From contig JAPEVF010000007.1 of NCBI GenBank assembly GCA_029747585.1, positions 189,458-248,246 of the forward strand: a stretch of DNA of 58,789 nt, in the 5' to 3' direction. Every line of letters starts with the position of its first letter. Position 1 is the first letter of the stretch. Below are positions 32,607-45,622 of this stretch, in pieces. A program made the position numbers and the translations under genes. The notes beneath the pieces were generated by a model. The model did not search any database and was not told the DNA's origin. It worked only from the letters and a program-made list of their open reading frames with translations. The DNA comes from Pleurotus djamor. Its lineage: Eukaryota > Basidiomycota > Agaricomycetes > Agaricales > Pleurotaceae.

Positions 32607-35600
32607 ATGGCGCGCTCTGGTCAACGACAACAACAACAGGCACCTTCTAGTTTCAACTTTCCATCTTCCGTTCCTCCGGTACCCCCAGTACCACCCGAGG
32701 CACTTTCTATGAATCAGTCCTCCGGTTCATCTTCATCAGCCTCACGTCATCCTAATGCCAGCTCCGCTTCTTCACGACCAGACGAGCAGCAGCCACAACA
32801 ACAACAAGCGTCCTCAGCTTCTCCGACTTCCCCGGTTTCTCAACAACCAAGACCCTCTTCCTCTTCACCTATATCACCTACCTCGAACGAGAATTCAAAC
32901 GAACGACACTCCATATCCCCGTCAGCTCTCGGCCGCACCGACTCGGCCAGAGCTCATACTCGCACACCTTCTTCGGATTACCCTTCGTGGTTACCCAGAC
33001 GTCCATTGGCTCCTCCTCCACCTGCGTCAACGACAACGACTCTAGCACACAGACGCACTCCATTGCCCTTCCAAGACTCAGAATTCGGTGACACCGAAGG
33101 TCCATATGGTGAAATTACAGACGCCGAAATGGAACCACGGCAAGGTATTTGCCTTCCCGCGCCCTCCATCACTTGTGTGCCTTTACTTATTTGTGTGTGA
33201 AGACCCAGATGAAATCGAACAGGTACAACGGAGCAAAGCTGGTGAAGGAGGTGAACCGATAAGTGAAACGGAATCGACGTTCGTTCAGAACCTTGTGGGA
33301 CGGAAACCAACACCTCGGTCGGTGAGGATCGTCTCTTTACCACACTCTCCTGCGTCGCCCCGTCAACTGTCCGCGCTTCAACCCTCGCCTGTGATTCCTT
33401 CACGTCTAACAGCGGCCCAGTCAACCAACGCCGCCGCGACAGAAGGAGTTCGCGTTCCATTTCACAAGAGAGCTTGGTCACGGGCAACCGGAGTATTCTC
33501 CTCTCGCAGAGGCGCGGCAAGACCAACTTTGCCCACCGAATTCGCGTCCCAACANGAAACCCCGACCAACTTCCATTTCGTCACAGCGGAGACGCGCGGT
33601 CGTCACGACGGGAATACCTCCAACGTTCAACCATCCACTTCTCAACCTCAATGCTCTTACTGGAAATGCGTCAAACGTCGCTGACCAGCATTGGTATCTG
33701 CGAGTGCTGTACAGGCTATGGCCCCTTCTTGTGTTGGCGCACATTCCCTTGCAGGTGTGGCTGGATTACACGGCACTTTGGTGTTTGATTAGGTCTGTGT
33801 CTCCTTTAATTGGTTCAGTAGCATCTGTGCTCAATGTTGCGCGAAACTGCAGTGTTGCTCGGAATCCTTCCCCTTCCTTCGGATCCTTCCCCTCTGTTTC
33901 GACAGGGGATTCGTCTCGGTCTTGGTCTTTGGCAACTGCTGCATATTTCGGGTGCTCGGTCGCATGGCTGGGAGGCGTGGTGGTCATGTATGAGATCGTC
34001 TATGGCTTTGTTCGCAGATGGAGAATCAGTGAGTGTCCGTTGCTATCTCCCAGAGAATACTCATTAAGGCATACCACAACATAGAACGCCCGTTGGTTCT
34101 ACCGATCTACTTCTCTTCAGCAGCGTTCAACTATGCGAGCATGACCTCGTTTGGAGTCTTTTGCTTTTTGATGAAGATTCGTTGGGGAACTGTCTTGCCT
34201 GCCACTACCTCCGTCGCGGAACCAACGCCAACTTTGAATGTCGAAACAGGAACACAATCTTCGAGACATCCGAATGACCCTTCAGATCCAACCACTGTGG
34301 TACCGGATAACGAGAACGAAAAGCAGCCTACCTCACTCCCTATGCCACCTACACCGAACGTCATGATCACCCCGGACCAAGACGACATCAAGCATCAACC
34401 GCAGGAACACGGTGGTTGGAAGCAATGGATTGCAGAGTCGTGTTGGTTCTACTCGCAGAACCTACCGACTGTTGTGTTCTTGCTACCTAGAGCTGGTTTG
34501 GTCATGGCGCTTTTGTTTTCTTTCACCTCTGCAACGGTGCCGCTTTTGGTGAGTACTTCAGATACATTGCGCGCGATGAAGATGCTGATGTGGGACAAAG
34601 GGAACTTCGTCGAACCCTGCCACTGGAAGAGACCCTACGTATTTTCGCGTTGAGGATGGTTCTCTCACCGCGTATGCGAGAGGTGTTTTGATCGCGAACG
34701 CTGCATGGGCTGGTTGGAGGATTTTGCTTGTTCTCATCAGTTGGTGCGTTGTCCAACCTTCACTATCTTTTCGCATTCATCTTACACCTGATTGCTAGGT
34801 TCGGCCTCTGGGTTCTCAGCGGTCATCTCTGCGGCGGGATTTGTGGTCCAAGGTATCGTTGGGAGGAAGACGAATACGGTTATGGCGGTGAGGGCGAAGA
34901 CGAACCACAATACCTACGCGAGAAGAGTGGTTACCAATACGCTTCATACGCGATGCCTGCTCCTCAGATGGTCCTCCCTTACACGCGAAGGTCGTACCCA
35001 ATGCCACAGACCCCAACGCCTGGATCCCTTCAAGTCCCACCCACACCTGGCGTACCCCGCACACACTTCGCTGGTAACCCCGAGAAATCAGCCTTCCTCC
35101 ATCCTTCAGACGCCTACGGATATGATTCCGAGCGGAGGAAGAGAGAAGAGCGAGGACCGGGCCTACCGTGGAAATGGAAGGAAGTGACGAAGATGAGGAT
35201 CCGAGAGGTTTGGGATGGGTGTCTTGTTTTGAGGGTTAACACACGACCGACTTCTGGCATTCGTGGAGAGAGGAGAAGGGAGAGCGCGAGAGAGGAAGAA
35301 GAGCGGATTGGGTTTGAAGGTATTGATAAGGTTTTGGCCGCTGTTGGGTTGCCTGGACCTGGTTCGCCGTCGCAGCCTGCTAGACGGGGCGTATTGAGGG
35401 ACGATTTGTTTTCGACGCCTGAGCTGGCTACGAAGGATCTTCCACCTGTCTCTCCCATCGCTATTGGTGAGCAATCGCCTCGAACACCAAAGAAACCTAC
35501 GACACCTACCACTGGTGACTCAGTCCCGGGAAGTCGAGGTAGCTCGAAGAGGAGACGGCGAGAGGAGAAGGGGAGAGAGAAAGGAAAGAAGAGAGAGCTA

Positions 35601-37532
35601 CAAGTCTCTCCTTATCCATTCGCAGGTCGAGGCGCTCATATATCCTCTGAAGATGAGCCCGTACCATTCCCCCCATCACCTGGACCGTATCAAGTGACCT
35701 CCGAAGAAGAAGAAGAAAAGGAAGACTCGCCTTCTAGTTCTTCTAAGGGCGCAACCACGACTACGACGAGCTCGGGGTCGGTCGCACGCAAAACAGCATC
35801 TTCTTCCTCCGCGTCGGCTTCAGCTGCTTCGGGTCGTAGGCAGACATTGTCGTCCGACTTGGATCGCAGCATGTCTTCGTTAGGCCAACCCGTCTCGTCC
35901 AGATATCCCTTCTCTTTTCGCCGACCACCAACCGGACAACCACACCATTCACATTCCGAATCACAATCCACGGGACCAAGTGGGAATGGATATTCATACA
36001 TGACGGCTTCTAGTCGAAATCGCGAGTCTACTGGTTCTTCTGGAAGACCGCGATATAGCTTAAGCGATGCGAGTGTGAGCCCGAGCATGAGTACAAGTCT
36101 TGGAAGCCCATTGGGTAGTCCTGGGAGCCCTGGTAGCCCTGGATCGATGCCCATGCCTAGGAGACATCCTGGGGCTGGAGCGAATCGTGGTCGAGGACGA
36201 GGCAGAGCGGGGAGTGTACCCTCGACGGTTGGTGGCGGACAAGTTGTGAGCTATTATAGTTCTGCGCCTGGATCGCCTGTTAGTCCGGATATGGAAAATC
36301 CTCCTCCTTCACCCACGCCGTCACATCCGTTCCCGAGTGATGAGGATGGTGAGGAGGTGGTCGGCGTGGCGGGTGATGTTAGTGATGAGGAAGAGGCGGA
36401 GGGAGGGAGAAGGGAGAGTGAGGATGTTGTTGGGTTGTTAGGTCAGCCTGCCTTGGGTCCTAGTCCTAAGCCATCGTTCACGGCGTTGAGACATCGAGGA
36501 AGTGGGTCTGGTGCAGCGGCCCTTGGCACACAGAGATCTGGGAGTCGTTCAGCAACAAACTCGAGTAAGTTTTCTGGGTTTCTCATCTTGTGAATTCTGT
36601 GTTCTCATAGCTTGAGCTTAGTCTCAGGGCAATCTTCCTCTTCTCGTTCACGCGCAGGCTCAAGGTCTAGAGCTGGTTCAATGATATCTGTTCACGTCCG
36701 TTCGAGGACACAAAGTCTCATGCAAGGTCTCGGCGCTGCTTCGCATTCGTCGTTGGAGCTTGTCCAAGCTACCTTCATCGGTCGATCCAGAGCGAATTCG
36801 TCCATGGCACGTCTTGAAGAGGATGGCGAATCAGACGGTAGACCATCGATATCGAGAGATCGAGCGTGGACAGAAAGAGCGATACGTGAAGACAACCAGA
36901 CCCATTCTAGGAGTGGAAGCGGGAACATCAGTGATGCAGTCATGAGCAGTATGAGTGGGAGTACAAGCGCAAGCGGTGCTGAAAATTATACGTTTGGACA
37001 TCCGTTGAGGACGCAATGGCATGATCCTGAGGCGGAAGCTGGCGCAACGACAAGTGGACCTGTTCCGCCATCGCCGATCCCTGAATCTCCTCGTAGTGCC
37101 GATCAAGAGACTCATAGCGCACTAGAGGTGCCACATCGAGCCGTCGAAAACAGGATTTCATATCCTAGTCTATTCGCGGAATCGGTTGATGAAGGAACAG
37201 TCTCTGGTGTAACAGCCCGTCAGCTATCCGAAGAGCCAGAATCCCCGCATGATACAGTAATGACAGCGAGATCCCAGCCCATCCAAATTCCCCAGAGTCG
37301 TCGAGAACTATTGTCTCCTCCGTTGGTTGGCGGTGGGAGTTCGGTCGACATGATCAGCACGGCTGATCAAAGTTTCGTCACGGCGCCAGCGACGATTGAA
37401 GGGACCACTGATTCGGGTGAGGCGAGGACGATATCTAGCTGGGGTGGGGGAGGCGATACGATTGGGCCAGTGCAAGGACGTGGACATGCTCCTCGTCGTA
37501 TGGATCAACCAGGTGCTTGGGGCCCGGCATGA
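32607..37532 (+). CDS. Large multi-pass membrane protein with long disordered ends
   Basis: About 1500 residues. The N-terminal 330 residues are Ser/Pro/Gln-rich. Then come predicted helices: YRLWPLLVLAHIPLQVWL, TAAYFGCSVAWLGGVVVMY, LPIYFSSAAFNYASMTSFG, NLPTVVFLLPRAGLVMALL, ARGVLIANAAWAGWRILLV and WFGLWVLSGHLCGGICG. The C-terminal 900 residues are again Ser/Pro/Arg-rich with GSPGSPGSP repeats near 36110. Introns at about 33146, 34033, 34552 and 34743 fit; the last (from 36570) uses the acceptor CTTAG at about 36623, since the nearer one leads to a stop. The frame shifts by one base at the N at 33555, probably an error. I do not recognise the family. It could be two genes, but the joined frame argues for one. 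Confidence 0.6.
36108..36150 (+). repeat. Short GSP coding repeats
   Basis: Repeated GGTAGTCCTGGGAGCCCT-like units encode consecutive GSP triplets within the disordered C-terminal region. Confidence 0.5.
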
Positions 37533-38612
37533 GGATATGTCGAGGCTTTCGTGAGTCCCACGTTGCTTGTGTTAGCAACGTTTCATTCATTTCGTTCGAG
37601 TGATCAAAAGTAAACACTACTTTTTCATTTTTCCTTGCCTTCTTTCTTGCAACGCCTTGTTGCTAGCTATTTACTGTCACCCTTCCACCCACCTTAGCTT
37701 CCTCTTCGTGTAACCTCATCCTCACCACCTCCGTCACATTTCCCCCGTTTCTTGCCATCCATTCTTCGTATCCGTATTCGTCTCCATCTCGTTATGCATT
37801 ATTCCTATATTACCTCTCATGATCTCCATCTCCCATCTCTTCATCCCATCTGCATTATTTTTGTTTAGATGATCATTATCATTGTATGTATCCATTTGAT
37901 TTAAGTACTTATATCTTCTTGTCTCTACCTCCCTGCGTTACCTCTTCTACTCCCCCTCTATGTCATACGTACTGACGTTTGAGTATCTACTATCTACTTC
38001 ATCCTGTACTTATTGACATACACTCCACATTATACTCGTTACTCTGAATACGTTTCGCTACCCTCGTCTAATTGGAATTACAAATTTCGACGCTTTTGAG
38101 GTTTGAATATGAACGAGGATGCATTTGCCCACCCTGAACCCAATCTGGGCGCCTCGGGTTTCAATCTGGGTTGCTCTTCATATCGTCTTTCCAGTTTCTC
38201 TGTCTTCGCTCTTCCTACTTCGCTGCTTCTCTTTCATTCCTTGTAATCGATTGTTCTACGTCGTTCGCCTCAGCTCCTTGCTCCCCGCCCGTCTGCTCTC
38301 GCTTTCCTTGGTGTGGGCTCTATCTGCTCTTTGTCGATCTCCTGTATTGAAACCTTCTGGACACTCAGGCTCCTTATCGGGCTCGGACTCCTTTCACATA
38401 TGTAGAGTACATGGCTTCGAATAATGCATACCCAGTAAATAACAGATTTTGTAAGATAGAGCCAAATGGTCAAGGAGAACTGTAACACTCAATGCCAGAC
38501 TCCGCGCAAGTCAAGATCATGGTGCACCTGGAGCATTCTCCATCTGTGCAAGTAACTCCTTCGCAATCTCTGAGCGATGCTCTATATGACACTCGAAAGG
38601 TTTTGGACGGCT
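37533..38612. other. Intergenic between convergent genes, about 1.1 kb
   Basis: Pyrimidine-rich and AT-richer than its neighbours from 37620 to 38060, as in a long 3' untranslated region. A plus-strand frame at 38119-38424 is hydrophobic, but I do not support it as a gene. Confidence 0.4.
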
Positions 38613-40708
38613 TCAAGATGCATTGAGTTTCGGATGTCTGTTGGAGTCGGACAGTGATGCGCGGATGACTCACCTTGTCAAGCCCACGTCAAATGCTTCA
38701 TCTACTGAGCATTCATTTCCGTCATCATCTTGGGCTTTGGAAACTTGCATCGTCGCAAATATCGTCGCAATAGCAATCCATATCGTCGCGCTACCTAGGT
38801 GTCTCCCAGGACACGTCCTGATAAAAACCATTCATTTCAGCCCTTGAGAGCCTCAAAAAGAGAATTGGGAGGTATCCTACCGTCGACCGAATCCAAAGGC
38901 TGGCTCGAAGAACGGTTCTCCATTACCACCTTCGGAGATAGCGAGATAACGGGTTGGATTGAACTTGGTTGGGTCGGTGTAGACGCTCTCATCCATGGCC
39001 ATCGACCTTGCACGAAGTCAATCGGGAGCTCTGAGAGGGGAGGGTAGCGGTGATATAAAATGAACTCACTCGACGTTCGGGAATATAAATGAACCTTTGG
39101 GTATGCGCATACCTTTATACGTATCCTCTTGTCTTGTACGATGCGGAACGCCTGTGTTCCATTGTTACTACCGGTACAGACGGCCCCAAGTGAGGCAAAC
39201 GTACCCACGGGGGTGACAGGATGCCACCTAGAGCCAGTGTCAGCGTACTTGGTGAATGCGCAAACAAGTGATACAAGTACCGTAGGAGTTCTTGCAATAC
39301 AAGTTCAGTGTACGGCAGCGAGGCTCGGTCTTCGAACGTCGGCAAGCGGTCCTTCCCCACTACCTTATCTACTTCTCCTTGTCCAGCCTTCTGTACTTCA
39401 GGGAACAGCAGCAGGACAAGGATAAATTTAATCAAGTTGGAAGTGGTCTGGAAGGAAGGATGTGAGTGAGCTATTGGGTACGTGCATCGATATTGACGAT
39501 CGACTGACGGTTTCGGCACCGGCTGAGTGAATGACGGCAGCAGCGGTGCGTATATCCTCGCGATCCTCTGCTGTAGGAGGATGTCCGAGAGCATCTATTT
39601 GGGAGGCTATGAACGATGGAGTCGTGTCTCCGTTCGCCTAAGGAGACAACAGTAAGCTACCAAGCTTGAATTTATAGAAAACAAAGCAGCTACCAATTTT
39701 TCAGTCACCCAGTTATAAGGCTCTTCGATGAGTCGTCTAACCGCTGGCCTACCGGCACGGGCAACGTTCGCATAATGCGTCCCAGGAAACCAGGATGGGA
39801 AGAATCTGACTAGGGGCAGGATGAACGGATCAGTGGAGAACGGTAATCATATCTGAAACTTGGAGACGAACAAACAGGGAAATAATCGAGGAACGTTGAG
39901 GCCGGCATCCCGCACACTTGAGTGACGGTAACGGCTTCTTTTATCAGTCTGAGATAGTCGTCATCGTCTGAAACGACTTGGTGGCCATACGCAACTCGTA
40001 AGGCAACAGCCGTTGTGTACCTAGAAGAAAAAAGTCAGAAAGATATTCACAGGGTAAGTATTCTCCAAAGGTGCAATGACCTGCTGAAGAGATCGGCAAC
40101 ATTGCGTTTGTTTTCCATGAGCTCTTTGGCCAGGATGTGGACATTCTGGATCTGCGCTTGCTGGAATGCAGAGCACGCTTGAGGCGAAAAGGCTAATGCC
40201 TTCCGTTGCTTTCTGAGTTGGGGCCCATATGGTAGGAAAACAACGTCCGGTTCCCATCCAATGCTATGTTGCCTTCAATAAGTCTGTTCTTGAAGACAGA
40301 GATGGGAAGAGAATGTCGTACAGTTTATACGAGACGGTTACGGGTCGATCGCTGTAGACCGCACTGCGCTTATCGAGAAGGTCACTGATAGTTTCCTTGG
40401 AGTTTAGGAAGATGTAAGGTTGACTAAAACAATGAAGGTATAAGATGTCACCTAGAGACGGATCAGACGACGTATTGGAATCGGGCAAAGGTGACAGAAG
40501 ATTCATTCTTACTACTATACTTCTTGGCCCACTCGTATATTTTTGTAGGTAGCCCAACCCAAGGAATTATGTTGAAATGACCGAGGATGGGTCGTCCCTG
40601 TGGTCCTGGAGGAAATGGCTCATTGAAGGCTTGAATTACAACTCGAAAGCCGACAAAGCTTAGCCCTGTTGCGAGTAAGACTAGCTGCGTTGTTGATGCG
40701 GTGGGCAT
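38613..40708 (-). CDS. Cytochrome P450 monooxygenase
   Basis: Many exons, about 500 residues. The start MPTASTTQLVLLATGLSFVG is a membrane anchor, followed by the proline hinge PFPPGPQGRPILGHF. Also seen: WEPDVVFLPYG, the I-helix region AAVIHSAGAETTSN (A-G-x-E-T-T), ELLR (the ExxR of the K helix) with WHPVTP after an intron, MRIPKGSFIFPN, and the haem loop FGFGRRTCPGRH with the Cys ligand, split by an intron after GFGR. It is an ER-bound monooxygenase of the CYP64/O-methylsterigmatocystin-oxidoreductase-like kind common in Agaricomycetes; substrate unknown. The last exon is uncertain: splicing gives a stop at 38613, while the +1 frame reads TQCILKPSKT, which looks more like a normal P450 ending, and continues to 38470. 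Its promoter must lie in the 206 bp before pms1. Confidence 0.88.
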
Positions 40709-40914
40709 TGGGGCAACCTCTCGTAGCAAGTTTGCGAGTACCCTTCCAATCCTCACATGGGCAATGACTCAATGGCTTCGCTAAGGAACCGACAACTGTC
40801 GACGTCAAGAAACACAACCAAACTGGGCTTCGTTCCTGTCCCACGATTAGGGCCAGCGCTAGGGGACAATGCGTGCATGTAAGATGAAGCAGATCCAGGT
40901 AGATTCAAACGCGT

Positions 40915-43900
40915 GTTAAATTAGACCAATTGATATGCTTTGGATGGGGATTTGAGATATAAGCAGATTGAGACATATCATAGAGATGGCGCATCGTCGG
41001 GCGACCGTGGGGACAATTCCAAGGGAGGTCCATGGTGCCCATGTGTTGCACGACCTATGACGCTGTCAGATATGACTACGCCACAGTGGAAAAAATCAGA
41101 GACGTACAGTGGTCATTTGTTTCTTTGTTAGTGGCATACCGACCATTATACTCTTCCGACATGCGCGCGAGGCAAACATTGAGCGGACTTTAGAACATCG
41201 AACCATCTGGCCACTCGGTCGCTCATGCAGAAGGTGAATGAGTTCCTCCAGGTCTGGAAAATGTATCAGTAAGCGTATCAGTTGATGGCTTTTGAGGTGA
41301 AACCTTTTATTCCGAAGGAGGTTCCTTTGCTCACGGGCTGAGCAAGAAGTTGAAGGCGCTTCCGTGAAGTCATGTCATCTCCATCGTCGCTCTCCGGCGA
41401 GACAAGGACATCGAATCCATTGCTCTGAAGGACATGCATGTTTTCAACGGCGATCAACTCATCCGCAGCCGTGAGTTCGAGGTCTATCGGCCTTGAAAGT
41501 AGATAGTTGAATAACCCAATCAAATACAAACGGGATGGATAGATGAACTCACTTCAGCAAGGATTGAGATTTGATTTTGGTCGTCTGCTGGAGTTGCTCA
41601 AAGTTATACTTCTCATCAGCTGCGTGTTGATCAACAATGAACAGGTCGTCCGTCGGAGCACCAGCCAGATTAGTGTCATCGTCAACGCTGCGCTTTTGTC
41701 GCCGTACGATGATGAATCCCAGGTTAAACTGTCCAAGGATATCCATCCTTGCAAAATCAGACTTCTCGATCACTCGAGTAAGCGTTTGGGTTGCTTTAGC
41801 TTCGTCCTGGGTACTTGATATACTAGAAACATCCATTGGAGGGTCATGGGATGGAGGGGATAAAATGTCTTCAAAAGAATTGACGAAGTCACGCCTGAGA
41901 TTCGCCCAGACACCGGTGATATGCGTAATGTCAAATCGCAGGGTGATATCAGTCTCATTGTCCGTGCTTTTGATCACCTCGGGCCGAGGGATGGGGGCAG
42001 ACGCTACTGAGGAGGTGAGTGACGAACCAGGAGCAGGGATCGTAGGGATGTCATCTTCGAACAGGTCATCGCCGGTGAGGTCTACGAGCTCCGGGATAGG
42101 CATCTTAGAAGTCACAAGAGGGAGGGTTGGAGTTGCGCTCCTGACAGAGGCTTCATCATCGCTTCGATGGTCATTTGGTGTCTCATTGGTGTCATCGGGC
42201 GAGTCCACTTGATGAATAACCTCTTCATCTATCTGATCGTCATCCGCTTCTTCCTCCAAAGGCGCCTGGCTACCTGGCATAGCGAATATCTTCAACTGTG
42301 ACGCTAGCCGCTGTGGTGATTTAACACTGGTCTTTTCATAAACTTGAGATTTGGCGCGAAGCGTCCTTGTTGGAGGAGGCTCGTCGACATGCATTTCTTC
42401 TCCACCAGTGGCCGCATCATCCCGACTAATTTTTGGTAGAGATGAGGGTTTGAACATGTCTACAATCTTGCGCTGGACGCCTTCGGACCGTCGTTTCTTT
42501 CTTGGGGGTTCGTCCTCATCTTCAGGGACTTCACGATGCCTATCAGGGGTTTCAGATGGCTGAGTCCAAGCTGCTCGAGTTGTATCAAGAACGACAGATA
42601 CTGAGTCGTCAGGATCATCGCCATCAGAGTCGGCGTCAAGAAAGAGTGGCGTCGATTGCGTCTCGTTGGGAAGTTCAGCAGGGGCAGGAGGACTTGAAGG
42701 GGGTACGTTGGTGGGGATTGTGTCATGGTCATCAATTTGCATAGGGGAGTTGGATCTCGCCTCGGACTCTGAAGGCCCAATTGAAGATGATTCGAGCTCA
42801 TCTTCTTCCTCTATGGGTTGGGAATTGGAGGCGGAAGACTTTCGCAAAGGAGTTGGAGAGAAAGGTTTTTGTGTCCATGGTTGACTACCATGCAGATCAA
42901 AGGTTGAACGTGAAGGTGAGAAAGTCTCCTCAAGCGAAGTTCGGAGGGCAGAAAGGAGATTGGCTTCGTTGTGCACGAAGATGGTACGCTTATCTGGTGA
43001 GACGTTAACATCATATGTATCTGAAGGCCAAACATCAATGACAAGAGGATAGCAATAGAATTTGGGAGGTTACCTGGTGGAACGATGAAATCGGCGATTA
43101 TGAATGGGGACTGGGTCGCATTGAAAGAACGGTAGACTTCATTGAAGGTTTTCTGAATCTAGAAGCATGGGAGTGAATAGCTTCGAGGCTCGTTATGATT
43201 AAAACATACCTTGGTAAGGTTGCATGGTCTACCATTGACGTAGAAGAATTGACGATCCGTACCGCTCCGCCCATGGTTGGGTGAGAATTTGGATATCAAT
43301 CCTTTCACGCTGACGCGAACACTAGAAGGCCGAGCGAGATTTTCATCACCAGTCAATGTAGTTATTCGTTTCAGGGCATGCTTGTCTTGCTCAACATCGA
43401 AAGCAATATCTAGGTCGACGACATTGTCCAGGGCTTTGTTGCCCCACAAAGCAACCGCAGCCGCTCTGGGTGTAGATGGACCATTAGTGCGAAGCTGCAC
43501 AGATTTCGACCTAGAGGGCAACATAGGAGGAATGGTCTCTTCGGAGCATGCATGAACTTACCCCGAATCGAGAAGATTACTGGCTGACAACCTGACAGGA
43601 GAGTGCTGCCCATGTTGGCCAGCACAAGGAACTAGAGCATAAGACGTCAAAAGTGACATAGCCTTGCCAAATTCCCTTTTCAGATTACGCTGAAATTCCT
43701 TTCGGCGGACAGGTAGAGGCGAGAAGAGATTGAGAAGGGTGACCGAGGTACCTTTCTGAGCAATTGTTACTTTTTCATGGACGTACACGGCATACGAACG
43801 CACCTGACGAGCAGTCTTGGTCGTATGCTTGACCTGGCCGTCTGGGGCCATCTCTAATTTGACACCCATTGGTGGCTTGGTGCATGTCGTGACCGTGACT

Positions 43901-44332
43901 GATTCCGACAAGGCGCAAAGCGACGACAACGCTTCACCACGAAAACCAAAAGTCGTGACCTCAGCCAGGTCTTCATAAGAGGCCAGTTTTGATGTGCAGT
44001 GCTTCAACGCTAAGGTGGTATGTATGAATGTAATTTGCCTGAAACTTCTGCCTGCTCACCGATGTTCGCGTGGTCTCCCTCAGGTATTCCGCTTCCATTA
44101 TCAGCAACCTCGATACTCCGAAGCCCGTAATGTTTGAACCGAATCTCTGTTTATGCCAAGTCTTCAGACGAAATAAGAGGCGAGTGCGTAGAATCTCACC
44201 GATGTTGGTCGCGCCAGCGTCAAGACTGTTTTCAACTAGTTCCTTGACAGCAGTTTGAAGGTCAACAACCACCTGGCCAGATGTGATCTTGTGGACGGAT
44301 GCCCCGTCAATAGCCTTGATGGTCGCAGTCAT
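40915..44332 (-). CDS. pms1: DNA mismatch repair protein Pms1 (MutL homologue)
   Basis: About 980 residues, at least seven exons. The GHKL ATPase is complete: [13 protein letters not shown] (motif I), [11 protein letters not shown] (motif II, after an intron) and [12 protein letters not shown] (motif III). A variable acidic linker of about 380 residues follows. The C-terminal endonuclease domain has the metal-binding [12 protein letters not shown], the form D-Q-H-A-x2-E-x4-E, then ACRKSVMVGMPL and [12 protein letters not shown] near the end. With MutLalpha partner Mlh1, Pms1 nicks the new DNA strand in mismatch repair in the nucleus. The key residues are all present, so it should be active. 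It ends at TGA 40915-40917, 207 bp before the P450 start on the same strand. Confidence 0.93.
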
Positions 44333-45045
44333 GGTGGACGCGGACTTGGCGCGGACGCGTTGTTTACGTGACCAAACACTCCTGTCTAACCACCCCTATG
44401 AGCAGTGACCACGCACTTGCCACGCACGATAGTGTTGCGGCCGTAGATACTCTACCAGTATCTTACTTACTGGCCCCGGAAGTTCTTTCGAAGCACTAAT
44501 GCACAACCCAAGCATTTCTGAGGAAGATGCCAAGGTGCTTCTCTTGCTGACGCCACGGTGCCACCATCAAGCGTCAATAATTTCAGATACATACAAGTAC
44601 GGACATTATGAGGTGCGTGAACGGCCTCTCAGATCTCAATGCCGTTTCTCCCTCCTATGAACGGTCAGCGCTGTGATCATTGATGCGATTGATGTGACAC
44701 TCGCGTGGTGAGCGGGAAATATAGAGCGGGAAATATGGGAAAGAAGAAGTGATTGAGAAAGAACAACCTACTAAAATAAGCCCACCCTCAACTTTCAGCT
44801 GGAAAAGTTATACTGGGGGCGATGGGTAGCAGCTGCATGCGGATAAGCAGGGGACTCATTTCGCGGACACAGGCATGTTCCAGCATACTAAGTTACTCTC
44901 AGCAAAATAAATGTCCCTGACAGGGACCCTGCAAAGTCGCGTCGTGGTTACAACATACACCAATAACAAACGCGTAGAAAGTCGCGCATTACGACGCGTA
45001 AAAGTTGAGAGAGTACAGTAGATACGGTCATATATCAGGTGGTGG
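44333..45045. other. Intergenic, upstream region of pms1
   Basis: About 710 bp with no supported gene. Confidence 0.4.
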
Positions 45046-45508
45046 CTACATCCACTTCCACAACCACTCAATTTTTCCCACCAATGTCGTAAGGAGGCCT
45101 GCAACGTCCCATGCTTGGATCTTGTCGGTCGACACGTCTGATTCACAAGTATCCGTTTCTTCTTCATCGTCCCGCGAGATTAAGTCTTCAACGTCCAATG
45201 TGGAGGCCGAGTGGTGTGAATCCAGGATAACCGGCTTGAGGGGTTGCGGGGCTGCAGGCTGATTACAAGTTCGAAAAGGTTCATCTGCTGGAACGGAGGT
45301 GGAAATGCTCACGATGAATGTGTAAGGAGAGTGAGGCTCCTCAATAAACTTGTTGACGTCAATATCCTACCATAAATATAGAGTACAAGGGGTAACTACT
45401 CACCTCAGGTAGAGAGTTGAACTCGTCCAAAGCATCGTCCGACGGGAGATCCAGTCCCAAATTGGCAAAGAGGCCTCCAATAGATTTAGACGTTTCTTGG
45501 GAATCCAT
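45046..45508 (-). CDS. Small acidic protein, uncharacterised
   Basis: Two exons, about 140 residues. Exon 1, MDSQETSKSIGGLFANLGLD, ends at LPE before a 37-nt intron (GTGAGT..GGTAG), short for this genome. Exon 2 has a run of acidic residues (SRDDEEETDTCESD) and ends KIQAWDVAGLLTTLVGKIEW plus LWKWM, an amphipathic, Trp-rich tail. A TATA-like CATAAATAG lies at 45614-45622. I recognise no family. An earlier start at 45541 is possible. Confidence 0.5.
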
Positions 45509-45613
45509 CGTGTGTCTAGAAGGTGTAGGAGGTCGAAGCACAAAGTTGAGATCGAAGTGTTGAAGGTAGAGAATAGTGGTGAGAGGAAGAAAGAGAGACA
45601 GAATACCCCGTCA

Positions 45614-45622
45614 CTATTTATG
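45614..45622 (-). promoter_or_regulatory. TATA-like element
   Basis: CATAAATAG on the minus strand, 106 bp upstream of the start codon at 45508. Confidence 0.35.

Noticed and set aside
41637..42212. 191-codon plus-strand frame opposite pms1
   Set aside because: Antisense shadow of the acidic linker of Pms1.
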